Below the pieces are notes generated by a model. That model made no database searches and was not told the origin of the DNA. It saw only the letters and a program-made list of their open reading frames with translations. From Microglena sp. YARC (taxonomy: Eukaryota > Chlorophyta > Chlorophyceae > Chlamydomonadales > Chlamydomonadaceae): a DNA stretch of 64,000 nucleotides. How positions within the stretch are numbered: position 1 is the stretch's first letter; each line of letters begins with the position of its first letter. Below, piece by piece: positions 53,219 to 63,271 of this stretch. The position numbers and the translations under genes are program-made. The stretch is from assembly GCA_022414725.1 (NCBI GenBank), contig CM039462.1, positions 42,638,983 to 42,702,982 of the forward strand. The letters are read 5' to 3'.

Positions 53219-53404
53219 TGGGCAAGTCCATGCAGCCTATCTGGACCCCCCTGGACTGTGACACCCATTTATATGCATGCATGGTTGCCCTTGCAATACA
53301 GACAAACCTAGGATGCCCCATTTATTATCCGCATCAGGTCCAAATAATGCATGTATGTCACAGTCCAGGGTAATCATACTGGGCTAAAGGGACTTGTCCG
53401 ATCG
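53219..53404. repeat. Inverted pair of CCAGGGGTAG elements (locus B)
   Basis: Minus copy at 53219-53264 (GGGCAAGTCCATGCAGCC) and plus copy at 53357-53404 (CAGTCCAGGGTAATCATAC), at the same places as the pair in locus A. Confidence 0.7.
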
Positions 53405-53639
53405 GCCTCAAACAATTGAGAACATTTATAGAAAACATGTGTTGTATGCATGGGTAATTGTAGAGGGGTAAATACATGCTACGGGCTCCCAAAAAACACA
53501 GCAACAATGATACAAGTTACCTTGTGAGTCCATCGCTGAAATCCTGGAAGCTCTAAACCTGTGAATATTAAACTGAATGTAATGTGAACTTCAAGCATAC
53601 TATTATTTTATACATATCTACATTGGATCCTGGCGACAG

Positions 53640-53822
53640 GAGGCTGGAATATGAGCTCAACTTCCCAGACAGGAGGGCTGAATCCGAGTCCCTCATTGAC
53701 GACAAGCTGTTGATGAAATTATTTGGCACCACTGACAAGGATCAGATGCAGGCTTTAGTACTGCAAGATCAGCAGCATCGACAGGGAGCAAGAGAATAAA
53801 AGGTTGGAATAAGAGTTTCCAG
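53640..53822 (+). pseudogene. Locus B: exon 3 with 1 bp deletion
   Basis: RLEYELNFPDRRAESES, LIDDKLLMKLFGTTDKD and QMQALVLQDQQHRQ, then GARE-TAA. Exon length is 183 instead of 184 bp: GACAGGGGAGC in A is GACAGGGAGC here, and the frame is lost 30 bp before the donor. Confidence 0.8.
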
Positions 53823-54234
53823 GTATGTTACTGGTATGGTATGACTGGCCCTGGGCTTTCTTACATGCCGTATAAATATTAATTGTGCATCTGCAAATTT
53901 GGGAGGTTAGTTTGCATTATTATGTTCACAACTTTCTGATAGCAAGGCATTTATCTTCATGTTATTAGGTAAAACTTGCTGTATCTCATCCCACTTGAGG
54001 TTAAGATAATACGGATAGGATTGCCTGTTTTGTTTTGACAAACATCTGTGGGCTATCACTTATTCCATCAGCTTGTTCGAAATTTGCTTTTTGGTGAGAT
54101 TCAATAGCAGCCTCAATTTGTTGTCAGCATCTTCGCTTGATTGATGTTTATTTGTTACCTCATTTATTTATTCTTTCCTCTTTTTGTCTTTGATTTGTTC
54201 ATGAAAATTTCCAAAACATGTCTTGCCCTTTCAG

Positions 54235-54353
54235 GCTGTTGAAACACTTGAAAGGAAACAAGGCACAAGCCTGTGCTCTCCCAGACCATCCCAGCCCAGC
54301 GCCGTATGTCCAGGGCCAAATGGGAGCGAGCGCAGAATCCATGACAGCAGCAG
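54235..54353 (+). CDS. Locus B: exon 4
   Basis: AVETLERKQGTSLCSPRP, SQPSAVCPGPNGSERR and IHDSSR; phase 0 in, 2 out; single copy of the unit duplicated in A. Part of a locus with frameshifts elsewhere. Confidence 0.6.
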
Positions 54354-54440
54354 GTCAGTGTTATCATCGATGTTGTATTTATAAGCTTTGTGCCATAGTT
54401 CAACTGTGAAAAAACTAGTTATTATGGTGTCCTGATGCAG

Positions 54441-54900
54441 GCAACAGCAGATGGGAGCTTCTGACGTTGTAAAACTCTCAGCAGGGGCAGATTCAGTAAG
54501 GCCAGCGGGGGGGATGCAGCAAGTGGCACAGCTCATGGGCGGTCCAGGGGCACAGGGTATGAGGCCCTTGCCAGAAGCGGTACAGCACAAGGGTGGTCCA
54601 GGGGCCCAGGTTATGGAGCCCTTGACAGAAGCGGAGCGGATGCACATGATCTGGCTGGGGCAGCAGAAGCAGCAGAAGCAGCTTCAGGCACACCAGCAAG
54701 AAGGGGAGCCATTGGCAGAGGGAATGATCCTTGTAGACAAAGAGGAACAGGCAAAAGAAAATTATGATCAAACGATTTGCGACGATGTACATTATCAGCA
54801 GCAGCAGTATAAGCAACAGCAGCAACAGCAGCAGAGTTTGGTGGAGAAAGAGAAGATGGGACGAGCCTACATGCAGGAACAGGAGATGATTTGGGACAGG
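54441..54900 (+). CDS. Locus B: exon 5 (Q-rich, no stops)
   Basis: QQQMGASDVVKLSAGAD, then two copies of GGPGAQGMRPLPEA-like text (51 bp in-frame duplication absent in A), LGQQKQQKQLQAHQQEGE, KEEQAKENYDQTI, QQQYKQQQQQQQ and EKEKMGRAYMQEQEM. 153 codons open, donor GACAGG|GTGAGT. Both TAG positions of locus A are CAG here. Confidence 0.68.
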
Positions 54901-54944
54901 GTGAGTTTGTTGCCAGCTGGTGATGGGTGTGTGGTGTGGTGGGG

Positions 54945-54994
<50 letters not shown>

Positions 54995-55224
54995 ATACTA
55001 CCCTGTACCCACCTGCAACATGTTCATGCACAAGCCCTCCGGTAATCTCCAACCACCAGATCACATACCACCCCCTCACCCCATGCAACTATCCCTCAGA
55101 GCTCCAAGCAAGTGCCCTACCCCCTCACTGAATCACACGCCACACTACTCCATTCCATAAGACACCAATGACCGTCCACCATGCCCACCCCCAACCCCGC
55201 CCCCTTGCAACTCTCCTTCAGAGC

Positions 55225-55255
<31 letters not shown>

Positions 55256-55444
55256 ACACACACACACCTCCATGCAGCGCAGCATACACCCCACCCCACC
55301 CCATCCCATCCCACCCCACCCCACCCCTGTGCCCCACCCCTCCCCCCGACCTACCCCCCACTAGCCCAACTACACACACATTACACATTACACCATACCA
55401 TACCTCACCACTGACCCCCCTTGTACCTGGTAAATCTCCTTCAG
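54901..55444 (+). other. Locus B intron 5: G46, C30 and two decoy acceptors
   Basis: G46 at 54948-54993 after the donor; C30 at 55226-55255. Decoy exon starts (CAG|AGCTCC) lie at 55100 and 55222, the latter directly expanded into the C30 run. The true acceptor is CTTCAG at 55444. Confidence 0.85.
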
Positions 55445-55882
55445 AGCTCCCAGCAAGTGCCCAACCTCCACGCTGTGCCGCACGCCCCCCAATCCGCCAT
55501 CCCGGGCTGCCCAAGATGTTCATGCAAATGCCCACTTACAACAAAGTGGGACAAGTGCCCAGCCGCCGCCAACAGGTCCCTCCACCCAACAACAGGGGAT
55601 TAAGAGAAACCGGGAGGGGGGCTATGATTTTCTCAACCCTGGGGAGGAAGGTCCAGGGGAGCCCTTGTCCATGGCCCCTGGCCAGATGCACTTGTATATG
55701 GTGGGTGGCCACGCCAGACAGGCGGATGAAGGAGAAACAGAAACCGCGTCTGAGACACAGTTGGGAGCTGGAGAGATGCAACAGCAGGAGGTGCATGAAA
55801 AGGAGACCGATTACCGATGTCACAGGCAGAGAGCAGCCTGGAGGTTAATAGATCAGGTGAACAAATGGAGTGTTAAAGATTG
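55445..55882 (+). pseudogene. Locus B: exon 6, two 1 bp deletions
   Basis: Starts SSQQVPNLHAVPHAPQS like A. Losing one T near 55500 and one base near 55550 moves the frame twice; the frame of A resumes as QQGIKRNREGGYDF, one NPGEEGPGEPLSMAPG unit and HLYMVGGHARQADEG. It then ends in its own C-terminus (WRLIDQVNKWSVKD-TGA). Only one copy of the 36 bp repeat is present. Confidence 0.7.
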
Positions 55883-55889
55883 AGAAGCG

Positions 55890-57917
55890 TGTGCGATGCC
55901 CTACATAGCAAGGGACAGGGGTGGGGTGGCTTGGGTGGGTGGGTGGGTGGGTGGGTGGGTGTGGTGTGTGGGGGGGGGGGGGGGGGGGGGGTGCCCAGCC
56001 GCATATCCAGCCAACGCGTGAGGAGACGATTATTAAATGGCTATCTTCTACCTCTCACTCATGGAACGGTACAAGTGTATAAACAATGTATAGATATGTA
56101 TCCACAGTTGTCAAGTGTTTATTTTGGTACCAGTATTCAGCTTTGCTTCTTTTTCGGCTATGGACAGCAGCTTCTAGCCAGCTCCAGGTGTCATGCACTG
56201 GGTCAAGCACCGAGTTTGCTACTGCAATGGAATACCCGTTGGGCCAGCTTTCAGACACAGGTTCCTAGCTAGCAGGTTGAGCCCCATCATGGAGAAATGG
56301 CGGAAGCTTCCTCCAAAAAGCATGGAGCTACATGGAGCTACAACCAGAAACATGATTTGGTATGCAAGACAGTACATAGGAATTGTTCAGATGTTTTCTG
56401 ATTGACAGGCTTAGAAATCAATTTTAAACTTCAAATTCAAATTCAAAATTAGTTGATTTGTATACTTACTACCATCTCGGCTTACGCGAGAAGCTGACAA
56501 GGGGTTAAAGAGTTAAAACGTATTACTTGCAACTTTTTCCAATTCCAGGTCCCCATGTGCGATACCCACAGAAACCAGGAAGCAGACTAAGTAGATTAGA
56601 CCATTTAAAGACTTATTCAGGTCCATGGGTGGTAGAAACACTGCTACATCCACATCCTTGGGTGATAATCAGGGTTGTTGAGGAGGTCTCAAATATATGC
56701 ATCTTTCGACGCACCTAGTTTCAAGATCTGCATCATTTACGCAAAGGACACTCAAAAATCAGTGTCTCTGACGCAATGAACGCTCCAAGTACGCAACCGA
56801 CCTACAGGATCGGTTTCTTATAGGCGACAAACCCCCCACACCTGTGTCCGAGTCGCAAGATCTCAAATTGTGTGTATGCCAAAGCTACATAGTTCAAACC
56901 TGCGCCCCCACATGCTGCAGTTCATTCGCTCCTGGCCACATACTTTACCACAAGCCAACAACAGCACACGAGCCCCGACCTCCAGAGGACCCACTGGGTA
57001 GGGCACCCTACAATTATAAACGACCTTGGTGACAAACCCCTAAAGACAGAACACACCTCTGTGGCGAGAGCAATCACATGGTTTGGGATGGAGTCATAGT
57101 GTCAAGACATGTCTAGAATTACTTAGACACAATTTGACTTCTTACTTTTGTACTCCTATTTCAGCCTCGTCTTAGCTGGAGTCTACATGGGGTCTCTACC
57201 TAGTCACTTTTGCTTCTAGGCAGCTCCATTATCCATTTCTTGGCCCACAGCCGAAGCTTGCTAGTGTGTATGAAAGCTGACATGGCGATCATTCCAATGC
57301 AGATAGAGCACTGAATGCATTGAGCTCGACCCAGTTCCGGGCTAATGAAGCTGGCTGGAAGCTACCATGTGTATCATAAAACAGAAACAGTGTGCCTCTT
57401 GCCTACGAGGTCCACCTAGGGCACGTGGGGTGCATTGCTTTTCTCTTCGGCTATGAGCAGCAGCTTCTAGGCAGCTACATGATCCAGCCACTGATTGTAG
57501 CTCCAAGATTTCAAAACGGTTTGAAAGCTGATTTTTCAGCTTCCAGGAGCAATATGTTGCTTGAGGTTTGGCCAGCCAAAAAGAAAAGCTATATACGCAC
57601 TTTCGATTTACCGAATGGAGTGGTATTTTCTGTGTATGAGCTGACCTTGACGTTATGAATTTGAACTGTTACATGTTTTTTCAGCCTACTCTGGGCTACT
57701 CACCGTCGCCAAACTCCAAGCCCCCCTGTGCGATACCCACGGAAACCAGGGACCACAGTTAGCAGATAAAGAGTTTAAAGACTTTCTCAGTAAGTAGCTG
57801 ACCTTGAAGTTATGCTTGATGTATTTTTACCCTTTGGGTTTTAAAGTAAGCTGTACAGCAAACAAGTGCGGTGAGCAGCATCAAAGTAGGCTGGAGCCAT
57901 TTAATCGCACTCCAGTT
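55890..57917 (+). repeat. Segmental duplication, B-side copy
   Basis: Matches 34836-36863 (GCCCTACATAGCAAGGGACA, TTTCGGCTATGGACAGCAGC, TCCAAGCCCCCCTGTGCG and more). Includes G22 at 55970-55991 near its start and partial AGCAGCTTCTAGGCAGC elements at 56149 and 57436. Confidence 0.8.
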
Positions 57918-57952
57918 CAATGACTCCTGTCTTGCTTAAACAGGCGCATGAA

Positions 57953-58082
57953 GCTTACCCCGCTATCAGTGTTTGGTACCTTAGAGACAGACAGACTGAG
58001 CCTTCAACTAACACATGGTGCGCAGATGTAAACCCTAGCGTCAAAATTGCTATGTTTGGTTGTCTGCATTGCAGAGCTAGGT
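57953..58082 (+). CDS. Candidate exon, unrecognised
   Basis: After TTAAACAG, open text AHEAYPAISVWYLRDRQ, TEPSTNTWCADVNPSVK and IAMFGCLHCRAR ends at GCTAG|GTTATC. Protein-like, with a CxxC; family unknown and linkage to neighbours unproven. Confidence 0.3.
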
Positions 58083-58294
58083 TATCCCCCGTCCTAGCCC
58101 TCACACCTTTACAGAAGGTGGGGATATTCCCCCCAGGCTGTAATGCTTCCCCTGTACTATTACATACATGCAGTTCTACGCACCAACTTGTTCTTCTATT
58201 TAACTAGCATTTTCTTATCTGAGAATCTGATGATACCATTCCCCTGCCCCTCCCAGCCCTACCCACGACTCCCAACCACTAATGTCTCTCTCAG

Positions 58295-58432
58295 GTGCAG
58301 GTGCGCACAGTACCTTTGGAGGAGTGCTTGGAGGAGGTGCTGGCCCTCCCAATCTTCCGGGCACAGGCTGGAGGAGGCCAAGCCACCCCCCCTGTAGATT
58401 CCCATGTCTTTGAATTCCCATCAATTTTCTAG
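58295..58432 (+). CDS. Coiled-coil protein, candidate terminal exon
   Basis: Acceptor TCTCTCTCAG|GTGCAG, phase 0, matching the phase of exon c (50574). Encodes VQVRTVPLEECLEEVLAL, PIFRAQAGGGQATPPVD, SHVFEFPSIF and then TAG. If joined to exon c, the intron of 7.7 kb contains the whole of AP2 locus B. Confidence 0.45.
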   Translation: MQVRTVPLEECLEEVLALPIFRAQAGGGQATPPVDSHVFEFPSIF

Positions 58433-58639
58433 GTGCCGAGAACAGCATGGGGGTCCGTAGAGTATTCATGGTATTGACAGCACTGCTTCTTGCTATCGCT
58501 ACGCACAGCAGCTTCTAGCCAGTTCCCCAGCCACTTAGTCTAACCCCAAGTTTAAAGGTGTAATGAAATGTCATGTATATCGACACACTAGCTAGCTTCA
58601 TGATTGGTGAAGCCAATCAGCAGCAACTGGGTTAGCTCG

Positions 58640-59150
58640 CAAGAAGTTGCCATAAACAGTAAGATGGCTAGAAGCTGCCATGCATAGTGAGCTGGTTAGA
58701 AGCTGCCATATATAGTTAGTTGGCTATCCTAGAAGCTACCATACGTAGTTAGCTGGCTAGAAGCTACCATACGTAGTTAGCTGGCTAGAAGCTGCCATAC
58801 ATAGTTAGCTGGCTATCCTAGAAGCTACCATACGTAGTTAGCTGGCTAGAAGCTACCATACGTAGTTAGCTGGCTAGAAGCTACCATACGTAGTTAGCTG
58901 GCTAGAAGCTGCCATACATAGTTAGCTGGCTATCCTAGAAGCTGGCATATGTAGTTAGCTGGCTAGAAGCTACCATACGTAGTTAGCTGGCTAGAAGCTG
59001 CCATACATAGTTAGCTGGCTATCCTAGAAGCTGGCATATGTAGTTAGCTGGCTAGAAGCTGCAATAAATAGTTAGATAGTTAGAAGCTGCCTTAAATAGT
59101 TAGTTGACTACAAGCTGCCATACACAGTAAGCTAGCTAGAAGCTGCCATA
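58640..59150. repeat. 28 bp satellite derived from a MITE end
   Basis: About 16 units of AGTTAGCTGGCTAGAAGC followed by TACCATACGT, with longer units that insert TATCC. The unit's reverse complement (GGCAGCTTCTAGCCAGC) equals the terminal word of the AGCAGCTTCTAGGCAGC MITE family. An element end, GCAGCAGCTTCTAGCCAG, sits at 58506, just left of the array. Confidence 0.9.
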
Positions 59151-59396
59151 CATAGTCAAAACAGAATATGGGATGGGAGAAAAGATGAGGGAGTTCTGCA
59201 TCATCCAGTTGATACATATAGACAGGCTGAGGGCAGCAATTAATAATCCCTATATCCATCTGCCATAATTGGGGTAGCTATGTATCATGCTCTTGATACG
59301 TACGCGTACGGCCAGGACTAGAGCGACCAATAGCGATATCTTGATGCGCTAGTGCACTCAGTGCGTGCATAACCTACTAGGCCTGCCCCTCGACTG

Positions 59397-59470
59397 CAAC
59401 AACAACAACATCAACAACAACAACAAAAAGAACAACAGCAACAAAACAACAACAACAACAACAACAACAA
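59397..59470. repeat. (AAC)n microsatellite
   Basis: Imperfect CAA/AAC repeats of about 70 bp. Confidence 0.95.
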
Positions 59471-60074
59471 TTGCATGTGTGATGTATGCACTCTTATAGC
59501 CGTGTGCTATGTTGACAATAGTTATTTAGCATGCCCTTGGTACGTGTGGACTTTGAAAGGGCGAGGCTTAATCATCTCTGGATGTGCTAGTGCATTCAGT
59601 GTATGCGTGCAAGATATATGCACCCATGTAGCCACCAGCTATATTTGGGCAATATATGTATCATACTCTTGATATGCCCTGGCAGTATTAGACCAACCAT
59701 TAGCAATATATTGATGTAGTAGTACACTCAGCACGTGTGTACCTGTATACAGATGTCAACATATTGATGTCAGAACTCGAACTTAGAATGGTTCTCAGAT
59801 GTACTAAAATTGATGCCAAACAAAAGCATATACATTTGGATGTACCGGTATGCAAGACTCCTGGATTTTATTGAAAGGAGACACTAGGGATTTTGGAACC
59901 GGACCTGCGGACCACATGGCCCCAATGCCCCATCCTTCATCAGCGGGCTGCTCATCACAGCTCCTCTTTTCGGTCTCCACAAATGACAAATCATATTTAT
60001 GTGCAGTTATGTGACTCTCATATATTTTTATTAGCACCACCCCCTTAAGAAACTCGGAAACCTGATTACATTTA
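59471..60074. other. No gene seen
   Basis: Two loosely similar 190 bp stretches (59480-59560 and 59640-59740 share GTATCATACTCTTGATA and TTGATG-CTAGTGCACTCAG words also seen at 59285-59370), suggesting an old tandem repeat. Confidence 0.35.
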
Positions 60075-60260
60075 TTTTCAGGTGCGAGCAATAGCTAGCT
60101 TCTGAGAAGCTCCCCTGACTGCCTGTGCAGTCTAACCTAGCGCAACCTAGTGCACCTCGAAGCTGCCATAATCTGCTGGCCCGAACTGCTGTAATACCTG
60201 GGTGTTACACATTGGCTGGCGTAGGGAACTGCCAAGAAGCTGTTGATAAAAGCTGAAAAG
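60075..60260. mobile_element. AGCAGCTTCTAGGCAGCTCC-family MITE
   Basis: Left TTTATTTTCAGGTGCGAGC, AGCTTCTGAGAAGCTCCC; right GGGAACTGCCAAGAAGCTG, AAAAGCTGAAAAGACAAG; core GCAACCTAGTGCACCTCG. Confidence 0.75.
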
Positions 60261-60648
60261 ACAAGTCCTAGGCGCGTGGCCAGTAGGGGAAATTGGCGGA
60301 GAGTGTTGTCTATCGGAGCGACTGGTGGCACCGGAATCGAGTGCAGCGGACCGAAGCCAGGATTTACGAAAGGGCAAGTGTTACTTGCCGACGCAAAAAA
60401 CCAGGCCCCTGAAAAAACAGACAACAGGGGACCGTGACTGTGTGGGTGTAGGCCAGGGCAGAGGGGGGCAGGGGTGTGGGCGTAGGGGGGCTCCCGCCCA
60501 CCCAGTAGAGCAAAATACGACACGCGCAAATACAACACGCCCAGTAGAGCAAAAAATACCGTACGACAGGCGCTTGGCCGCCGCTAGGAGGAGGATGGCC
60601 CGGGAGGTCCAAGGGCCCACGCCGGGGGCCCACGCCACCGCTCGACAA

Positions 60649-60714
60649 ATGGATCCTGCCAAACGCCAATTGTGTTGCTTGCTTATCGTTGTCCCAATCT
60701 TACGTCCCACGCAG
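60649..60714 (+). CDS. Locus D: candidate 5' exon
   Basis: ATG GAT CCT GCC AAA encodes MDPAKRQLCCLLIVVPIL, RPTQ, then donor CACGCAG|GTCCCA. It parallels MDQANRQLFCLLIAIPLL at 25381 with mainly silent or conservative changes. Hydrophobic; the relation to the AP2 exon is inferred. Confidence 0.35.
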
Positions 60715-60943
60715 GTCCCACGCCACCTAACGGTTCACCAGTTCTATCCGGCCTCCCGACTCCCAAGTCTTGACAAGCACCCTGTAGTCTACATGGGCGT
60801 CCAACTGTGAAACAGATCCTTTGTGCCCCTACCCAGGATAGTGGGTGGTGCTTGGGGGGTACTCTGTGACGATACTGGCATGCAGCCATCCTCACGAATG
60901 CCATGCATCCTACAAATGATAGTGTAGAATAATTTCCCAACAG

Positions 60944-61122
60944 AACACTGAGAACATGGGGTCTCAGAAGTTAAGATATATTGCAGCGCACGGAGATAAA
61001 TGGAGGGGTAATGTGTTTATCAATAAATTGACTCAACTTCAGCTTCCTGAGATCATTCGGCGCAGAAAACTCTATACATCAAGTTACTCCACACCTGAGG
61101 AGGCTGGTAGAGCAGTCGACAG
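60944..61122 (+). CDS. Locus D: AP2-like domain 1 exon
   Basis: Acceptor TTCCCAACAG|AACACT, donor GTCGACAG|GTGCGT; phase 0 in, 2 out, as in locus A. Encodes QKLRYIAAHGDKWRGNVF, INKLTQLQLPEIIRRRK and LYTSSYSTPEEAGRAVDR. KWRGNVFI and TPEEAGRAVDR fit the AP2 strand and helix start. Confidence 0.7.
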
Positions 61123-61794
61123 GTGCGTTTTTGTTCTCATGGTGCATGTGTGTTCCATGGGTATTCAAATATACATGGAGAGGGGCTAGCCTAACCTAAA
61201 AAATGAAGACTTTTTGAGGTTGCTTATCAGTCAGAAAGAGTGGGGAAGGGCTTTTCCCAAATACTTGTATTTCTGTCGTAAAGCCAAATCGTGGAGCGGC
61301 CACAAATCCCGGCGATTACTATTTATTTTTTAGACATATTATTTTTTAGACATATTTTCAGGTTTCGCAGTGCTAAGGATGGGGATAATGCTCAATGATG
61401 CAAGTAGTGCTCAATCAAGTTTGATTAGTCTTGTTCATGGAAGTCTGTACATCTTGTTGTACTTCTTATCGTTTCTGCACATGTTCTTCTGTTTTGGGGA
61501 CTGTATTTTATTTTTCTTTCCAGTGATTATATGATCTGTGATAGGATTTAATTGTGATGTGGCATCAGTCACCTTCCCCGTGGTTCCATATATATAAAGC
61601 ATACTGGACTGCCACACCAAAGTTATATAGCCAGTTAGACGTATCGCCTTGCAACATATCCCCCCGTTGTGTTTTCAGTCTAGCCGGTAGAGGCTTATCA
61701 AAATAGGCTAAACAAACTAACGGAAGATCTGAAGACAAAAGAAGCACTGGTGAACTGAACTCCTAAACATCTTAAACGCCGGGGGCTGGAGCAA

Positions 61795-61925
61795 TGCATG
61801 ATAGTGTGTGGGGGTGGGGTGGGGGTGGGGTGGGGGTGGGGGTGGGGTGGGTGGGTGGGTGGTGGGGGGCAGTGGTTGATAGTGGGTGTGGTGGGTGGGG
61901 GATGTTGGGGGGGGGGGGGGGGGTA
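61795..61925. repeat. GGGGTGGG array with G18
   Basis: (GGGGTGGGGT)n followed by G18 (61905-61922), flanked by two copies of GGTGAACTGAACTCCTAAA (61749 and 61937). G-quadruplex potential on the plus strand. Confidence 0.85.
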
Positions 61926-62571
61926 GTGGTGAGCACTGGTGAACTGAACTCCTAAAAATGGTAAACGACGGGGGCCAGAGTTCGTGCGATGCGAATGATT
62001 TAACTTCAATTTAAAAGAAGCAAATCATTTCTATTATAAATAATTACTGCCCAACTGATGAGTTTGTCAGATATCAAATCCTTATAAACGATAGGGGGCC
62101 GTGGTTCGTTCGATAAAGGTGATTCAATTTCAATTTGAAAGGCAGACATCATTACAATTATAAATACATTGGTGAAAATGTCAGATATCTTCATCAGAAT
62201 AACACTTCAATATGTAGCAAGTTATTTAAATTTTCAAATGCATCATACGCCATCAACATCTGTACTGCTGTCTCTTATTATTATTATCTATATTTCGAAA
62301 ACAGTGGCATATCTCCAAAAGTCCAGGCACTTTTTTCTTGACCCGTTCAGTATTTTGATCTCACAAGAGTATTGGCTATACTGTGTCTGTCTATGAGCGT
62401 CTCTGGGTGTACTTGCCATTTTCACCGTCCACAGACCAACACCGACTGACTCTCACTCACACCCACCATCTTGCACATCAATACATAAAAGCCTGTATGT
62501 GTATGCAACAACACTCACTTACTTCCATGTACCGATATAGGATTTTATACAAGCTGGGACGACAATCAGCA

Positions 62572-62690
62572 ATGAACTTCTGCCTATCCAAGGATGATGA
62601 GCAGAAGTTGGACAGCATAGGACTGGAAGAAGTCATGGCACAATTCAGGGCCATCAGTGACCGTAAATCTAAAGCGACAAGTGGATACAG
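62572..62690 (+). CDS. Locus D: exon 1 (conserved acidic module, start of AP2)
   Basis: MNFCLSKDDEQKLDSIG, LEEVMAQFRAISDRKSK and ATSGYR end in phase 2 at GGATACAG|GTGCTG. SGYR plus the GV of the next exon would give the canonical AP2 start SxYRGV. The frame is open upstream of the ATG. The AP2 core exon must lie beyond 64000. Confidence 0.72.
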
Positions 62691-63115
62691 GTGCTGGACC
62701 ACATTTCAAAACATCCCACACCCAACATCCTGCAAACTGCAACCTACACCCCTCACCCCACACCCCGCATCCCGCGACCCACAACCCCACACTCTACACA
62801 CCACCTTCTCCCACACCCCACAGCCCTGACACACCACACTCTACACACCTCACCCCACGTCTGCCACACACCACATCCTACACCCCTCACACACCACACA
62901 CCACTCACCACACACCACACACCACACCTCATACACCACACACCACACACACCACACACCACACACACACACACACCACACACACCACACCACACACACC
63001 ACACCACACACACACCACACACACCACACACACACACAACACCACACACCACACACACACACCACACACCACATAAACACACACACACCACACACACACA
63101 CACACCACACACACA

Positions 63116-63154
<39 letters not shown>

Positions 63155-63230
63155 ACACACCACACACCCACACACACCAACACACCACACACCACACACC
63201 ACCACACCACCACACACCACACACACACAC

Positions 63231-63271
<41 letters not shown>

